A stretch of DNA of 64,000 nt from Bacteroidia bacterium (lineage in GTDB: Bacteria > Bacteroidota > Bacteroidia > Bacteroidales > Dysgonomonadaceae). Of the stretch, positions 1 to 9,250 are shown piece after piece. The notes beneath the pieces were generated by a model that saw nothing but the letters and a program-made list of their open reading frames with translations, was not told where the DNA came from and did no database searches. The stretch covers positions 1-64,000 of the forward strand of contig JAUNUM010000002.1 in the NCBI GenBank assembly GCA_030538215.1. The letters are read 5' to 3'. A program made the position numbers and the translations under genes. Position 1 is the first letter of the stretch, and every line of letters starts with the position of its first letter.

Positions 1-7
1 AAAAAAA

Positions 8-103
8 GGGTAAGCTTACTATATCGCGCCGCTACAACCAAATACCCTTGCTTCGATCAAGACCTGGGGGATTCAATGGGAGCTGGCCGTATAGGACTTA
101 CCC
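8..103 (-). ncRNA. ffs: Signal recognition particle RNA (4.5S, small bacterial type)
   Basis: Read on the minus strand this is a ~96-nt RNA that folds into one long hairpin. The ends pair (GGGUAAG with CUUACCC), followed by CUAUA/UAUAG, GCU/AGC and AUUGAAU/AUUUGGU. The apical part carries CAGGUC and GAAGCA, the two sides of the conserved SRP domain IV that binds Ffh. The six bases between them are UUGAUC where E. coli has CGGAAG, so there is no GGAA tetraloop. A perfect Bacteroidetes promoter lies just upstream and a T-run (A-run at 1-7 on plus) follows the 3' end, acting as terminator. The RNA would work with Ffh in co-translational targeting of membrane proteins. Confidence 0.85.
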
Positions 104-108
104 AAGTG

Positions 109-138
109 CAAAGATACGGTTTTTTTTTTAGTTACAAA
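109..138 (-). promoter_or_regulatory. Promoter of the SRP RNA
   Basis: On the minus strand TATCTTTG (-7 element, plus positions 109-116) is preceded, 18 bases upstream, by TTTG (plus 135-138). This fits the Bacteroidetes sigma-ABfr consensus TTTG/TAnnTTTG well, and the SRP RNA starts about 6 bases downstream. Confidence 0.75.
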
Positions 139-175
139 ACGGCTGAATTGATTTTATTAAATAAAAGCCTTTTGT

Positions 176-183
176 TATCTTTG
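176..183 (+). promoter_or_regulatory. -7 element for pepT
   Basis: TATCTTTG matches the TAnnTTTG consensus and ends 21 bases before the ATG at 205. This supports the ATG at 205 over the longer reading frame that opens at 76 inside the SRP RNA region. No clear -33 TTTG is visible. Confidence 0.6.
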
Positions 184-204
184 TGCCAACTAAAGAAAAA
201 GATT

Positions 205-1422
205 ATGAACATTGTTGAAAGATTTATCAAGTACGTGAAAATAGACACACAGTCTGACGAAAATAACTCCCAAACACCGAGTACCCAAAAGCAGTTTAAC
301 TTGGCAAAGGAGGTTGAACGAGAAATGATTGAAATGGGTCTGACAGACGTTTCTCTCGATAACAATTGTTATCTAATGGCAACTTTACCATCAAATATCG
401 ATAAAGAAGTTCCCACTATTGGATTTATTGCACACTTTGATACAAGTCCCGATATGAGCGGAGAAAACGTAAATCCACGTATCGTAAAAAACTACGATGG
501 AAAAGATATTGTGCTGAACGAAGATCAAAACATCGCTTCATCGCCCAACGATTTTCCCGAATTATTGAAATTCGTAGGTGACGATCTTATTGTAACCGAT
601 GGAACTACGCTGCTCGGCGCCGACGATAAAGCGGGAATTGCCGAAATTATGACCGCAATGGAATACTTAATCGCGCATCCCGAAATAAAGCACGGAAAAA
701 TACGTATCGGATTTACTCCCGACGAAGAAATTGGGCGTGGTGCCGATAAGTTTGACGTGGAAAAGTTTGGAGCAGATTGGGCATACACCATGGATGGCAG
801 CGAAATTGGCGAACTGGAATACGAAAATTTCAACGCCGCTTCTGCCAAAATATCAATACAAGGAAGAAACGTTCATCCCGGATATGCAAAAAACAAAATG
901 ATAAACGCTTTACACGTGGCTAACGAACTTGTTCAGATGCTTCCTGTAAGCGAACGTCCCGAATATACGGAAAAATACGAAGGTTTCTTTCACCTGATTG
1001 CTATCAACGGAACGGTTGACGAAGCTTCCGTATCATACATTATTCGCGATCACGACAGACAGATTTTTGAAAACCGCAAAAAACAAATGGAACAAGCCGT
1101 TGCTTTCCTAAACACCCGATACGATAACAGACTGAAACTGGAAATGCGTGATCAGTATTATAACATGCGCGAGAAAGTGGAACCCGTGAAACATGTGGTA
1201 GATTACGCCTACAAGGCGATGAAAGAAGTAGGTATTACACCTATCGTGAAACCAATTCGCGGAGGAACAGACGGAGCAAGACTTTCTTTTATGGGACTGC
1301 CTTGTCCGAATATTTTTGCCGGAGGCATGAATTTTCATGGTCGTTACGAATTTATACCCATTAAAGCAATGGAAAAAGCTACAGAAGTGATTGTAAAGAT
1401 TGCGGAATTGGTAGCAGAATAA
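205..1422 (+). CDS. pepT: Peptidase T (tripeptide aminopeptidase)
   Basis: 405 aa, the normal length for PepT, a cytoplasmic M20B di-zinc aminopeptidase that removes N-terminal residues from tripeptides. Visible metal and catalytic residues are H77 and D79 in the AHFDTSPD motif, D140 in GADDKAG, and E174/E175 in [11 protein letters not shown]; a C-terminal His lies in NFHGRYEF. The frame stays open upstream to 76, but that stretch runs through the SRP RNA gene and its promoter, and the residues there have no PepT character. The ATG at 205 follows a -7 element at the right distance. gcvT follows in the same direction after 68 bases and may be co-transcribed. Confidence 0.95.
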   Translation: MNIVERFIKYVKIDTQSDENNSQTPSTQKQFNLAKEVEREMIEMGLTDVSLDNNCYLMATLPSNIDKEVPTIGFIAHFDTSPDMSGENVNPRIVKNYDGKDIVLNEDQNIASSPNDFPELLKFVGDDLIVTDGTTLLGADDKAGIAEIMTAMEYLIAHPEIKHGKIRIGFTPDEEIGRGADKFDVEKFGADWAYTMDGSEIGELEYENFNAASAKISIQGRNVHPGYAKNKMINALHVANELVQMLPVSERPEYTEKYEGFFHLIAINGTVDEASVSYIIRDHDRQIFENRKKQMEQAVAFLNTRYDNRLKLEMRDQYYNMREKVEPVKHVVDYAYKAMKEVGITPIVKPIRGGTDGARLSFMGLPCPNIFAGGMNFHGRYEFIPIKAMEKATEVIVKIAELVAE

Positions 1423-1490
1423 TTTATGCTTTAAAATAATCACTATCCTTAAAGTCATTAAGTATGACACATATAAAACAAAAATAAACA

Positions 1491-2576
1491 ATGAAAAAAA
1501 CACCTTTTACAGACACTCACATTGCGCTTGGCGCAAAAATGCACGAATTCGCCGGCTACAATATGCCCATCGAATATTCAGGAATTATTGACGAACACCA
1601 AACCGTGGTAAACGCGGTGGGCGTTTTCGACGTTTCGCACATGGGCGAATTTTGGGTGAAAGGTCCCAAAGCGCTCGAATTCCTTCAAAAAGTAACCACT
1701 AACGACGTATCTAAACTGGAAGTGGGAAAAATACAATATACCTGCTTCCCGAACGAAAAAGGTGGTATAAAAGATGACTTCCTACTCTATCACTACGAAC
1801 CCGAAAAATATTTAATGGTGGTAAACGCAGGAAACATGGCAAAGGATTGGGAATGGTGCCAAAAAAACAACACCATGGGTGCAGAGTTGGAAGATGCTTC
1901 AAATCATACTGCTTTACTTGCCGTACAAGGACCAAAAGCTAAAGATACTTTACAAAAAATCACCGATATTAATTTATCGGATATTCCTTACTATACATTC
2001 GTTACCGGAAAAATGGGTGGTGTGGATAACGTGATTATCTCTAACACCGGATACACGGGCGCAGGCGGATTTGAACTTTATTTCTATCCCGAACATGGAA
2101 AGAAAATTTGGGAAGCTATTTTCCAAGCTGGAGCCGAATTCGGAATTAAACCCATCGGATTAGGCGCACGCGACACACTTCGTCTCGAAATGGGTTTCTG
2201 CTTATACGGAAACGATCTCGACGAAACTACCTCTCCACTGGAAGCCGGATTAGGCTGGATAACCAAATTTGTGGATGGAAACGATTTTATTGCAAAAGAT
2301 ATACTCGAAAAACAAAAAGCCGAAGGCGTTACACGTAAACTATGTGGTTTCACATTGCAAGACAAGGGCATTCCACGTCATGGATATGAAATTGTAAACG
2401 CCAATGACGAAGTTATCGGAACCGTAACATCGGGAACTATGTCTCCTATGCTGAAAATAGGTATTGGATTGGGCTACGTAAAACCAGAATATACAAAAGT
2501 CGGAACCGAAGTTTTCATAAAAGTACGCAACAAAAACCTGAAAGCAGAAATAACGAAACTGCCTTTTAGGAAGTAA
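1491..2576 (+). CDS. gcvT: Aminomethyltransferase, glycine cleavage system T protein
   Basis: 361 aa, full length. The T protein takes the aminomethyl group from lipoylated H protein and, with tetrahydrofolate, releases ammonia and 5,10-methylene-THF. The sequence shows the family pattern from the N-terminal [14 protein letters not shown], through FDVSHMGEF, the folate-binding core with [14 protein letters not shown], and [13 protein letters not shown], to the C-terminal beta-barrel domain ([21 protein letters not shown]). The other glycine cleavage genes (P, H, L) are not in the window, which is common in this phylum. Upstream neighbour pepT is in the same direction. Confidence 0.97.
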   Translation: MKKTPFTDTHIALGAKMHEFAGYNMPIEYSGIIDEHQTVVNAVGVFDVSHMGEFWVKGPKALEFLQKVTTNDVSKLEVGKIQYTCFPNEKGGIKDDFLLYHYEPEKYLMVVNAGNMAKDWEWCQKNNTMGAELEDASNHTALLAVQGPKAKDTLQKITDINLSDIPYYTFVTGKMGGVDNVIISNTGYTGAGGFELYFYPEHGKKIWEAIFQAGAEFGIKPIGLGARDTLRLEMGFCLYGNDLDETTSPLEAGLGWITKFVDGNDFIAKDILEKQKAEGVTRKLCGFTLQDKGIPRHGYEIVNANDEVIGTVTSGTMSPMLKIGIGLGYVKPEYTKVGTEVFIKVRNKNLKAEITKLPFRK

Positions 2577-2577
2577 T

Positions 2578-2712
2578 TCATTCACTACGTTCATGTAATT
2601 CGGTTATAGCGTTATTCACTTTGTGTTATTGGTTGTGGCGGTGAACAGCTTCATCGCCACGATTAATAACTACCGAGTTACAACAGAATTACTACTGAAT
2701 TACAATTGAAAT
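2578..2712. repeat. Palindromic intergenic repeat, copy A
   Basis: The spacer contains an imperfect long inverted repeat: GTAATTCGGTT..TTATT pairs with AATAA..ACCGAGTTAC, and an inner GGTTGTGGCG pairs with CGCCACGATT around a ~14-base loop. The same word set (GTAATTC, GGTTGTGG/CCACGACC, AATTAC, TTACAATTGAA) recurs in the spacers at 7877-7983 and 9094-9234, so the three look like divergent copies of one family. Confidence 0.55.
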
Positions 2713-2714
2713 AT

Positions 2715-3710
2715 ATGAGTAAAACCAAAATAGTTACCAATCTATTTTTCTTTGTCGGGTTCGCCATTCTCGCCTATATGATCTACAAAATAGGGCTCGA
2801 CGTAATCTGGAACAACATAAAACTCACGGGCTGGTGGTTTGTCGCCATTATAGGAATTTGGGGTGTGGTTTATCTCGTCAACACCTTTGCTTTTCACACC
2901 ATTATCCGCGATGGTAGCCCCGAAGCAAAATCGGTAGGTTTTCTCAAAACATTCAAACTCACCATCAGCGGATATGCCATCAACCTTATCACTCCTTTCG
3001 GATTATTGGGCGGAGAACCCTATAAAATAATAGAGTTACAACCCAAATTGGGTATCCAAAAAGCCACCTCATCAGTGCTGCTATATATGATGATGCACTT
3101 TGTGTCGCATTTCATTTTTTGGATGGTTTCCATTCCACTGCTCTTCTTTATTGTTCCTAATGTATCTGTTCCCATCAGAGTAATTCTAATCATTGCCGGC
3201 ATAGCCTCTTTGTTGTTGCTTTGGTGGGCATTTACGGTTTACTCCAACGGTTTTATCAGCAAAGCACTATCTATAGCCGGAAAAATACCATTCGTGGGAA
3301 AAAAGATGAGAGCTTACAAGGAAAAACACATCGAAAAAATTGTGCAAATGGATTTTCTGATTGCCGATTTATATAAGAACCGAAAAAAAGATTTTATTAC
3401 CTCTCTTTCGTTAGAACTTTTATCGCGATACATTTTGTGCATCGAGGTAATTTTTATGATGTATGCCATTGGGCTACCTATCGGTTTTGCGCAAAGTGTT
3501 ATTATAGAATCCATACAATCTATGGTAGGCAACCTGTTCTTCTTTATGCCTATGCAGTTGGGCGCTCGCGAAGGCGGATTTATTCTGGTTTTCGGTATAT
3601 TATCCTTACCTGCCGCACATGCAGTTTACGTAAGTTTGTGTATTCGCATCCGTGAATTGGTTTGGACACTAATAGGACTGGGGCTAATGAAAGTGGGGAA
3701 GAAAGGATAG
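2715..3710 (+). CDS. LPG synthase TM-domain / UPF0104 family membrane protein
   Basis: 331 aa polytopic membrane protein with about seven to eight hydrophobic segments. It resembles the flippase-like transmembrane part of MprF/lysylphosphatidylglycerol synthase and AglD (UPF0104): a central region with GYAINLITPFGLLGGEP and a late motif MPMQLGAREGGF, both typical of the family. There is no soluble acyl/aminoacyl transferase domain, so a role in lipid or glycolipid translocation is only an inference. I start at the ATG at 2715; a TTG nine bases upstream is in frame but less likely. The gene follows repeat copy A and is in the same direction as gcvT. Confidence 0.85.
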   Translation: MSKTKIVTNLFFFVGFAILAYMIYKIGLDVIWNNIKLTGWWFVAIIGIWGVVYLVNTFAFHTIIRDGSPEAKSVGFLKTFKLTISGYAINLITPFGLLGGEPYKIIELQPKLGIQKATSSVLLYMMMHFVSHFIFWMVSIPLLFFIVPNVSVPIRVILIIAGIASLLLLWWAFTVYSNGFISKALSIAGKIPFVGKKMRAYKEKHIEKIVQMDFLIADLYKNRKKDFITSLSLELLSRYILCIEVIFMMYAIGLPIGFAQSVIIESIQSMVGNLFFFMPMQLGAREGGFILVFGILSLPAAHAVYVSLCIRIRELVWTLIGLGLMKVGKKG

Positions 3711-4042
3711 CTGGGCTTTTATTGCGTACAACATACTTACACTACTTCTCTGCGACTTAAGCTATGGATGTCTAGATAATTCTGAAAACTATTTAGATTG
3801 AAATACAAATATTGAATTTAAAATAACTTGTATTCATCTTAAACTTAAGCAAAACAGGCTTATATTCAGCAAGATACCGCAAAGGCAAATTGCATTAAAA
3901 GTAATAACCTTTATAAAAACTTAGCTTTCAATAATTAATTTATTTATTTTAACGATTCCAATATAGGGGTTTTTTTGAAACTTACGTCTTAATAATGCAT
4001 ATAATTTAAATTAGAATTATTAATCATTAAAAGACAAAAAAA
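3711..4042. other. AT-rich non-coding spacer
   Basis: About 330 bases without a credible gene on either strand. The sequence is strongly AT-rich with long A-runs near 4035-4050. No clear promoter matching TAnnTTTG and no strong hairpin were found, so nothing specific can be assigned. Confidence 0.5.
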
Positions 4043-5143
4043 ATAAAAAAAATCAATTATTTAATTGCTATTACTATACTTATGGCTATTTTTTCAGCAT
4101 GTAAAAAGAGTGAGCTACTAGATGTTTCAGATAGCAATAACCTCAATACAATGACAGTAAAAGATGATAAAGTAGATATTCTCTCGTTTAATAACGAGCA
4201 AGAATTTAATAACTTGGTAGAAAGTATTCGTAATAATGAAGCTACAGAAAATGCCTATTCAAGAACCCGAAGCACAGCTAAGAACTTTAAATCAATATTT
4301 GATGAATATAATGAAGCTATGAGAGTTGCTGATGAGTACTACCAACGAGAAGGCGGTTATGAAGAATTTAAGAAAATGTTTCCTAATTTATATTATCCAG
4401 AACATGGAGAAGATTATGCAGCTTTCTTACCAGTAAGTGATGAAGCAGTCGCAAAACTCCTTAATAAGGAAGGAAAGGTAATTATAAATGGAAAAGAAAG
4501 AGATTTAAGAGATATTTTCTCATATGACAAATTACAAGAACTTGGGTTAGCACTCCCAAGCCAGTCAGAAATAGCTTCAACTAGATTTATAAGCACAAGT
4601 CCAGTAATAAACCCAGAAGTAGCCTACAATGTAGTTCTTACGACTTCTAAAGTAAGATATAACAATAGGAGGAGGATGTGGGTAACGATTAGAGGCATAG
4701 AAAAAGAATTACATAATCTTCCATATGCTAAAGTAAAAGAAGCAAGAATTGATTTTTGTTAGAGAAAAAGGGGGTGGCTAGGTTGGTATAATGGAAAATT
4801 ATATGGATACCCCACAATTGTGACTTTAGATAAAAAGAAGTTTGAATTAGATCGTAAATATGAATATTCTCCTATGAAGTTTCCAGTAATGAGAGAGTTC
4901 TCTATAAAAGTTAAAGATTTTCCAAAAAATTCGCCATTAGATGTCTATGTGAGATTTGAAAGTAAAGAGACCTATGCCGATTTTACAGCAGTTTATCCTG
5001 CAAATTTAAAACAAATACTGGAGCTCAATAATGGAGATGGTTTTTGGGAGCAATTTAGTGGTAAATTTAAACATGCTCTAGCTCAATACGCTAGTAAATA
5101 TGGTAGTAAATATGCCTCTGAATATTGGAATAACAACAAATAA
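4043..5143 (+). pseudogene. Lipoprotein of unknown function, interrupted by a TAG and with ATA at the expected start
   Basis: One reading frame runs from 4043 to 5143 (367 codons) but contains a single in-frame TAG at 4760-4762. Before the stop lies a textbook lipoprotein signal (KKINYLIAITILMAIFSAC-KKSE), but the codon where its Met should be is ATA (4043-4045). The first ATG (4082) would leave only six residues before the lipobox Cys, too short for a signal peptide. After the stop, coding-like sequence continues in the same frame (RKRGWLGWYNGKLYGYP... to YASEYWNNNK), with a GTG at 4820 as the only nearby restart. I do not recognise the family; an N-terminal FNNEQEFNNLVESI stretch resembles Bacteroidetes surface lipoproteins. 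Two transitions (ATG to ATA, and for example CAG to TAG) would explain it as a decaying gene. A sequencing error or true recoding cannot be excluded. Confidence 0.6.
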
Positions 5144-5153
5144 AGTAAATAAA

Positions 5154-5762
5154 ATGAAAAAAATTACATTTCTAACAACTGTTATACTACTAATATCTTC
5201 TCTTGTCAGTGGTTTTGCTCAAGAGAAAAACAAATTAGGCGTACATCTAGAATTAGGATATTCGGCGGAGTTCACAAAACTTGGAAATACTGTAACTGGT
5301 CCACATCTTCTTATTACACCCCTATATGCAATAAATAACAATATGAGCGTAGGAGTCGGTAGTGGTATAAAACTATTTAGCGATGGTAGTGGAAGTACAA
5401 TTTCGGCATTTCCCCTCTATGCTGAGGCACAATATAAATTTGATACAAAAAAAATCATTCCCTATATTGAAGGAAAGCTAGGCTATCAGTTTATAAACAA
5501 AAATTATACGAGTAAACTATCTAATTATTTCCCCGAACATCCAGGAACAGTAGAAATTCACACCCAAAAAGGAGGAGGATTTTTCTTCTCGCCGGCAGTA
5601 GGTGTATTTTTTCCGATAAAAGGCAAACAAAAGATTTCTTTATCCGCAGCCTATCTTTTAGAGCAGGATTCTTTTAAAGCATATCTGGTTCAATTAAATA
5701 GAACCGATAAAGGAACAAACATTCATCACTCAGTTGCACTGCGAATTGGATATACTTTTTAG
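5154..5762 (+). CDS. Outer-membrane beta-barrel protein
   Basis: 202 aa. A signal peptide (MKKITFLTTVILLISSLVSGFA-QE) is followed by alternating amphipathic strands (for example LGVHLELGYSAEFTKLG, MSVGVGSGIKLF, FPLYAEAQYKF, IPYIEGKLGYQF) and ends in ALRIGYTF, a C-terminal Phe typical of outer-membrane barrels. It is a small eight-strand type barrel of the OMP_b-brl kind; ligand unknown. I take the ATG at 5154; the frame extends to 5100 inside the preceding gene but would bury the signal peptide. It begins 10 bases after the broken lipoprotein frame, so the two probably formed one operon. Confidence 0.8.
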   Translation: MKKITFLTTVILLISSLVSGFAQEKNKLGVHLELGYSAEFTKLGNTVTGPHLLITPLYAINNNMSVGVGSGIKLFSDGSGSTISAFPLYAEAQYKFDTKKIIPYIEGKLGYQFINKNYTSKLSNYFPEHPGTVEIHTQKGGGFFFSPAVGVFFPIKGKQKISLSAAYLLEQDSFKAYLVQLNRTDKGTNIHHSVALRIGYTF

Positions 5763-5779
5763 AGTATTAATCCGGATAT

Positions 5780-5817
5780 ACCTTTGTCAAAATCCGAAAT
5801 TTTGACAAAGGTTTTTC
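5780..5817. terminator. Hairpin with T-run between convergent genes
   Basis: ACCTTTGTCAAAAT pairs perfectly with ATTTTGACAAAGGT around a 5-base loop and is followed by TTTTC. It can terminate the plus-strand barrel gene. Its core words CTTTGTCAAA/TTTGACAAAG recur in hairpins at 23642-23674 and 53565-53593. Confidence 0.75.
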
Positions 5818-5846
5818 ATTTATTTGCCTAAAGCTTTTATCTGCTT

Positions 5847-6590
5847 TCACACATAAATCATTTTCTTCGTCATTCCACCATCGATGGTGAAATTTTGTCC
5901 GGTAATAAATCCGTTTGCCTCATCAAGCAGAAACATAACCATTTGTGCGATATCGAAAGCGTTTCCCACTCTACCTGCAGGATGCTGCAAATGATCTTCT
6001 TTCGATAATTCTATTTGTCGCGCTTTGGCTTTTTTCTTTACTGCCGAAACATCTATCCAACCCGGACTGATGCTGTTTACCCGTACATGGGGCGCCAAAC
6101 TCATTGCCATGGAATGAGTAAGCGAAAAGATTCCGCCTTTGCTGGCCGAATAAGATTCGGTATCGGGCTCCGATTGAAACGCGCGTGTGGAGCACATATT
6201 CACGATACTTCCTTTGGATTCTATTAGGTGCGGAGTGCAAAATTTTGAGCAAAGAAAAGTTCCCGTAAGGTTGGTTCCGATGGCACGATTCCACTCTTCG
6301 AGCGTGAGTTCGCTCATGGGCTTGAATGCTTCGTAAACAGCATTGTTAACCAATCCGTAAATCGAATCGAACTTTCTTAACGATGCTCTTATCGAAGATC
6401 TGACACTTACTTCACTCGAAACATCGGTGATGAAAAATGAACACCGTTTTTTATCGAAATGCGGTTTTATTTCCTCCATAGCTTCGGCATCAATATCAAA
6501 AATTGATACGTAATAACCCACTTTAATCAGCGACTGTGCCACAATTCGTCCGATCCCTTGTGCACCTCCGGTTACAATAACGTGTTTCAT
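5847..6590 (-). CDS. SDR family oxidoreductase
   Basis: 247 aa classical short-chain dehydrogenase/reductase. Visible are the nucleotide-binding TGGAQGIG near the N-terminus, the NNA motif (VNNAVYEAF), a catalytic Ser in NMCSTRAF, the YSASK catalytic Tyr/Lys pair, and a late GQNFTIDGG motif. An acidic residue at the end of the second strand (FDIDAEAM) hints at NAD(H) preference. The substrate cannot be told from sequence. It stands alone on the minus strand, convergent with the barrel gene and divergent from rlmN. Confidence 0.92.
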   Translation of the reverse strand: MKHVIVTGGAQGIGRIVAQSLIKVGYYVSIFDIDAEAMEEIKPHFDKKRCSFFITDVSSEVSVRSSIRASLRKFDSIYGLVNNAVYEAFKPMSELTLEEWNRAIGTNLTGTFLCSKFCTPHLIESKGSIVNMCSTRAFQSEPDTESYSASKGGIFSLTHSMAMSLAPHVRVNSISPGWIDVSAVKKKAKARQIELSKEDHLQHPAGRVGNAFDIAQMVMFLLDEANGFITGQNFTIDGGMTKKMIYV

Positions 6591-6821
6591 AAACCTTTGA
6601 ATTTTGTTAAGGAAAGCTTTAAAAAATAATGTATTACTCTTTTTCCGTCATCAGGAGAATGCGCTATGCGGTTTGGAATCGCAAGGCGCGTACAAAAATT
6701 AAATAAAATGTGCAACTTATTAAGCTCTTGAATTTTATTGAGCTCAAAAATAGTAAATTTTTCTAAAACTAATTCATACAATCTGGTTTTTAATCAAAAT
6801 CGTAAATCCAAGATTTCTACG

Positions 6822-6829
6822 TATCTTTG
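6822..6829 (+). promoter_or_regulatory. -7 element for rlmN
   Basis: TATCTTTG ends 21 bases before the ATG at 6851, the usual Bacteroidetes spacing. It overlaps the longer frame opening at 6827 and so rules that start out. Confidence 0.6.
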
Positions 6830-6850
6830 CACCTGAAAAATAAGAAGTCA

Positions 6851-7876
6851 ATGGATCAACAACATCTGCTCGGCATGACGTTTTCTGAAATTCAGAAAGA
6901 AATTTCGGAACTTGGATTGCCTAAATTTACCGCTAAGCAAATTGTCGATTGGGTTTACGTGAAATGCGTAAAAAGTATCGACGAAATGACCAATATCTCT
7001 ATCCGAAACAGAGATATTCTCAAAAAACGCTACGATGTAGGGCGTATTGAACCTATTGACATAAAAACATCGGTTGACGGAACGCAAAAAATGCTGTTTC
7101 CCGTAAAAAGCGGTAAATTCATAGAATCGGTAAATATCCCTGAGGACGAACGCTTGACTATTTGTGTTTCATCGCAGGTGGGATGTAAAATGGATTGCAG
7201 TTTTTGCATGACCGGAAAAATGGGATTTCTAGGAAGCCTTACGGTAAACGAAATTCTGAATCAGGTATATTCAGTTCCCGATGCCGATGAGCTTACAAAT
7301 TTGGTTTTTATGGGAATGGGCGAACCGCTAAACAATTTCGATAACGTGATGAAAGCTATCGAAATTCTTACGGCCGATTACGGCCTGGCGTGGAGTCCCA
7401 AGCGCATCACGCTTTCTACCATCGGTGTAATTCCTAACCTGAAAAGATTTCTTGATGAAAGCAAGTGTCATCTTGCAGTAAGTCTGCACAGTCCGCTTTC
7501 TGGTCAACGACAAACGTTGATGCCGATTGAGAAAACCTTCAAAGCTGCCGATATCATAGAATTGCTTCGGGAATACGATTGGAGCCATCAACGCCGTTTG
7601 TCGTTCGAATACATTATGTTCAACGGTCTGAACGATTCCCAGGTATTTGCTCGTGAACTCAGCAAACTATTATCGGGATTGGATTGTCGTGTCAACCTGA
7701 TTCGCTTTCATAAAATACCCGGTAGCGACCTGGCGCCATCAACGGAAGAAACAATGATTAAGTTTCGCGATTTTCTTACAGCCAAAGGTTTCACTTGCAC
7801 CATTCGTGCATCACGCGGAGAAGATATTTTTGCTGCCTGCGGCATGCTGTCAACTAAAAAAACAGAGATTCAGTAG
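6851..7876 (+). CDS. rlmN: Dual-specificity RNA methyltransferase RlmN (23S rRNA A2503 / tRNA A37)
   Basis: 341 aa radical SAM enzyme that makes 2-methyladenosine at A2503 of 23S rRNA and at A37 of some tRNAs, tuning peptidyl-transferase accuracy. The radical SAM cluster motif CKMDCSFC (CxxxCxxC), the GMGEPLNN motif and the substrate-activating Cys near the C-terminus (AACGML) are all present. The in-frame TTG at 6827 lies in the promoter and is rejected. The gene ends at the first base of repeat copy B. The following DUF4837 gene and pdxA run in the same direction. Confidence 0.97.
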   Translation: MDQQHLLGMTFSEIQKEISELGLPKFTAKQIVDWVYVKCVKSIDEMTNISIRNRDILKKRYDVGRIEPIDIKTSVDGTQKMLFPVKSGKFIESVNIPEDERLTICVSSQVGCKMDCSFCMTGKMGFLGSLTVNEILNQVYSVPDADELTNLVFMGMGEPLNNFDNVMKAIEILTADYGLAWSPKRITLSTIGVIPNLKRFLDESKCHLAVSLHSPLSGQRQTLMPIEKTFKAADIIELLREYDWSHQRRLSFEYIMFNGLNDSQVFARELSKLLSGLDCRVNLIRFHKIPGSDLAPSTEETMIKFRDFLTAKGFTCTIRASRGEDIFAACGMLSTKKTEIQ

Positions 7877-7983
7877 TAATTCGGTTGTAATTCAATAGAT
7901 ATTCGGTTGTTTAGTTGAATATTTCAACACCACGACCAATTACTATCGAATATCGCGCGAAGCGCAAATTACAATTGAATTAC
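7877..7983. repeat. Palindromic intergenic repeat, copy B
   Basis: Begins with TAATTCGGTTGTAATTCAAT at the rlmN stop and ends with AATTACAATTGAATTAC, its near inverse. The middle has GATATTCG/CGAATATC and CACCACGACCAATTAC. It shares these words with copies A (2578-2712) and C (9094-9234). Confidence 0.6.
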
Positions 7984-8101
7984 ACGAAGTGAATGCAAAC
8001 AACTACATCAAAATTATAAATAATCATAAATCGAAACGATTTGTTTCATTTACAATCAAATAATTGTAATTTTGTTAAAAATAAATCCTAAAGAAAATAT
8101 T

Positions 8102-9088
8102 ATGAGACTAATTAATTTACTTTTAGCGCCATTTTTAGCAGTACTCATATTTACTTCGTGCGATGGAGGTGGTTTTCTATCGGCTTCTTCCATGTCGAGC
8201 GAAGTTTTGGTAATTATGGAAAAAGACCAATGGGAGAGCGAAACAGGACGTGCACTTTTTGATGTGTTGAATTCACCCGCTAAGGGATTACCACAGTTTG
8301 AACCAAATTTCAGAATAATACAACTCACACCGGAAAATTTTACCAGCACATTTAAAGTTGCTCGGAATATTATTATGCCGGAAATTTCGAATATTTATAG
8401 TACTGCAAAACTCTCGTCCGAACTCGATAAATATGCATCGGGACAAGTAATTATGACTGTTAGAGCTCCAGATACCACAGCATTTATCAATTTTCTGAAA
8501 GAAAACAAAGAAGGTATTGTTGACTACATCCTAAATAAAGAGATGGAGCGCACCGCTCAATGGCTCATTAAGGATTCCGATACACCGCAATCGCACATTC
8601 AGCAAGTGTTTGGCTTTAATATTCATTATCCGAAAGGATTATCCAATATTACCGAACATCCCAATTTTTATTGGGCTACCAATAGCGCGGGTCGAGCCAG
8701 AAAAGATATCGTTATCTATCAGTTTCCATATACCAGTGAAACAGTTTTTGAGAAAGATTCGCTCATTGCCACCCGTAATCGAATTTTAGGAGAATACATT
8801 ACCGGTTCTTTCGACTCGCATATGGCAACCGCTACCGCTTATAGTCCCGATTATCGAAAATTGGAATATAATGGACTTTTTCGTGCCGAATTGCGCGGAC
8901 TATGGGAAATGACCAAAGATATGATGGGCGGACCGTTTGTTTCTCATGCTTTCGTGAATGAAAACACCAATATGGTGGTGGTAGTAGAAGTCTTTATTTT
9001 TGCACCCGAAACCGATAAACGCAATATAATGCGCGGTATGGAGGGTTCGCTTTACACCATAAAAGTACCTGAAAAAGATAAAAAATAA
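8102..9088 (+). CDS. DUF4837 family lipoprotein
   Basis: 328 aa. MRLINLLLAPFLAVLIFTSC is a lipoprotein signal with Cys as the acylated residue, so the protein is membrane anchored and exported. The rest matches the Bacteroidetes DUF4837 family: VLVIMEKDQWESETGRALFDVL near the start, then NFRIIQLTPENFTSTFKVARNI. Function is unknown. It lies between rlmN and pdxA, separated from each by one copy of the palindromic repeat. The ATG at 8102 is chosen because it starts the signal peptide; an upstream in-frame TTG at 8072 is not convincing. Confidence 0.88.
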   Translation: MRLINLLLAPFLAVLIFTSCDGGGFLSASSMSSEVLVIMEKDQWESETGRALFDVLNSPAKGLPQFEPNFRIIQLTPENFTSTFKVARNIIMPEISNIYSTAKLSSELDKYASGQVIMTVRAPDTTAFINFLKENKEGIVDYILNKEMERTAQWLIKDSDTPQSHIQQVFGFNIHYPKGLSNITEHPNFYWATNSAGRARKDIVIYQFPYTSETVFEKDSLIATRNRILGEYITGSFDSHMATATAYSPDYRKLEYNGLFRAELRGLWEMTKDMMGGPFVSHAFVNENTNMVVVVEVFIFAPETDKRNIMRGMEGSLYTIKVPEKDKK

Positions 9089-9093
9089 GAACC

Positions 9094-9234
9094 CAATTGT
9101 AATTCTATCGTAATTGCCTAAGGACGAACGCTGTTTCAGTAGATATTCAGTTGTTTGTTGAATGTTTTAACGCCGCGACCAATTACGCGAACGGAGAGAG
9201 CAAATAACGCGAAGCAGAATTACCATTGAATCAC
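9094..9234. repeat. Palindromic intergenic repeat, copy C
   Basis: Contains CAATTGTAATTC, TAGATATTCAGTTGTTTGTTGAAT, CGCCGCGACCAATTACGCG and AGAATTACCATTGAATCAC in the same order as copies A and B, with extra short insertions. It fills the spacer between the DUF4837 gene and pdxA. Confidence 0.55.
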
Positions 9235-9250
9235 TAAATATAGAAGAAAA

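Noticed and set aside
76-204. N-terminal extension of pepT
   Set aside because: It runs through the SRP RNA 5' end and promoters of both strands; ATG at 205 fits PepT length and follows a -7 element.
4760-4762. Pyrrolysine or other recoded amber codon
   Set aside because: No downstream insertion element or Pyl genes are visible and a second start-codon defect in the same gene points to decay; kept only as a remote alternative.
6587-6781. 64-codon minus-strand frame upstream of the SDR gene
   Set aside because: AT-rich spacer with low-complexity Leu/Asn/Lys residues and no promoter or family signal; it would overlap the SDR start.
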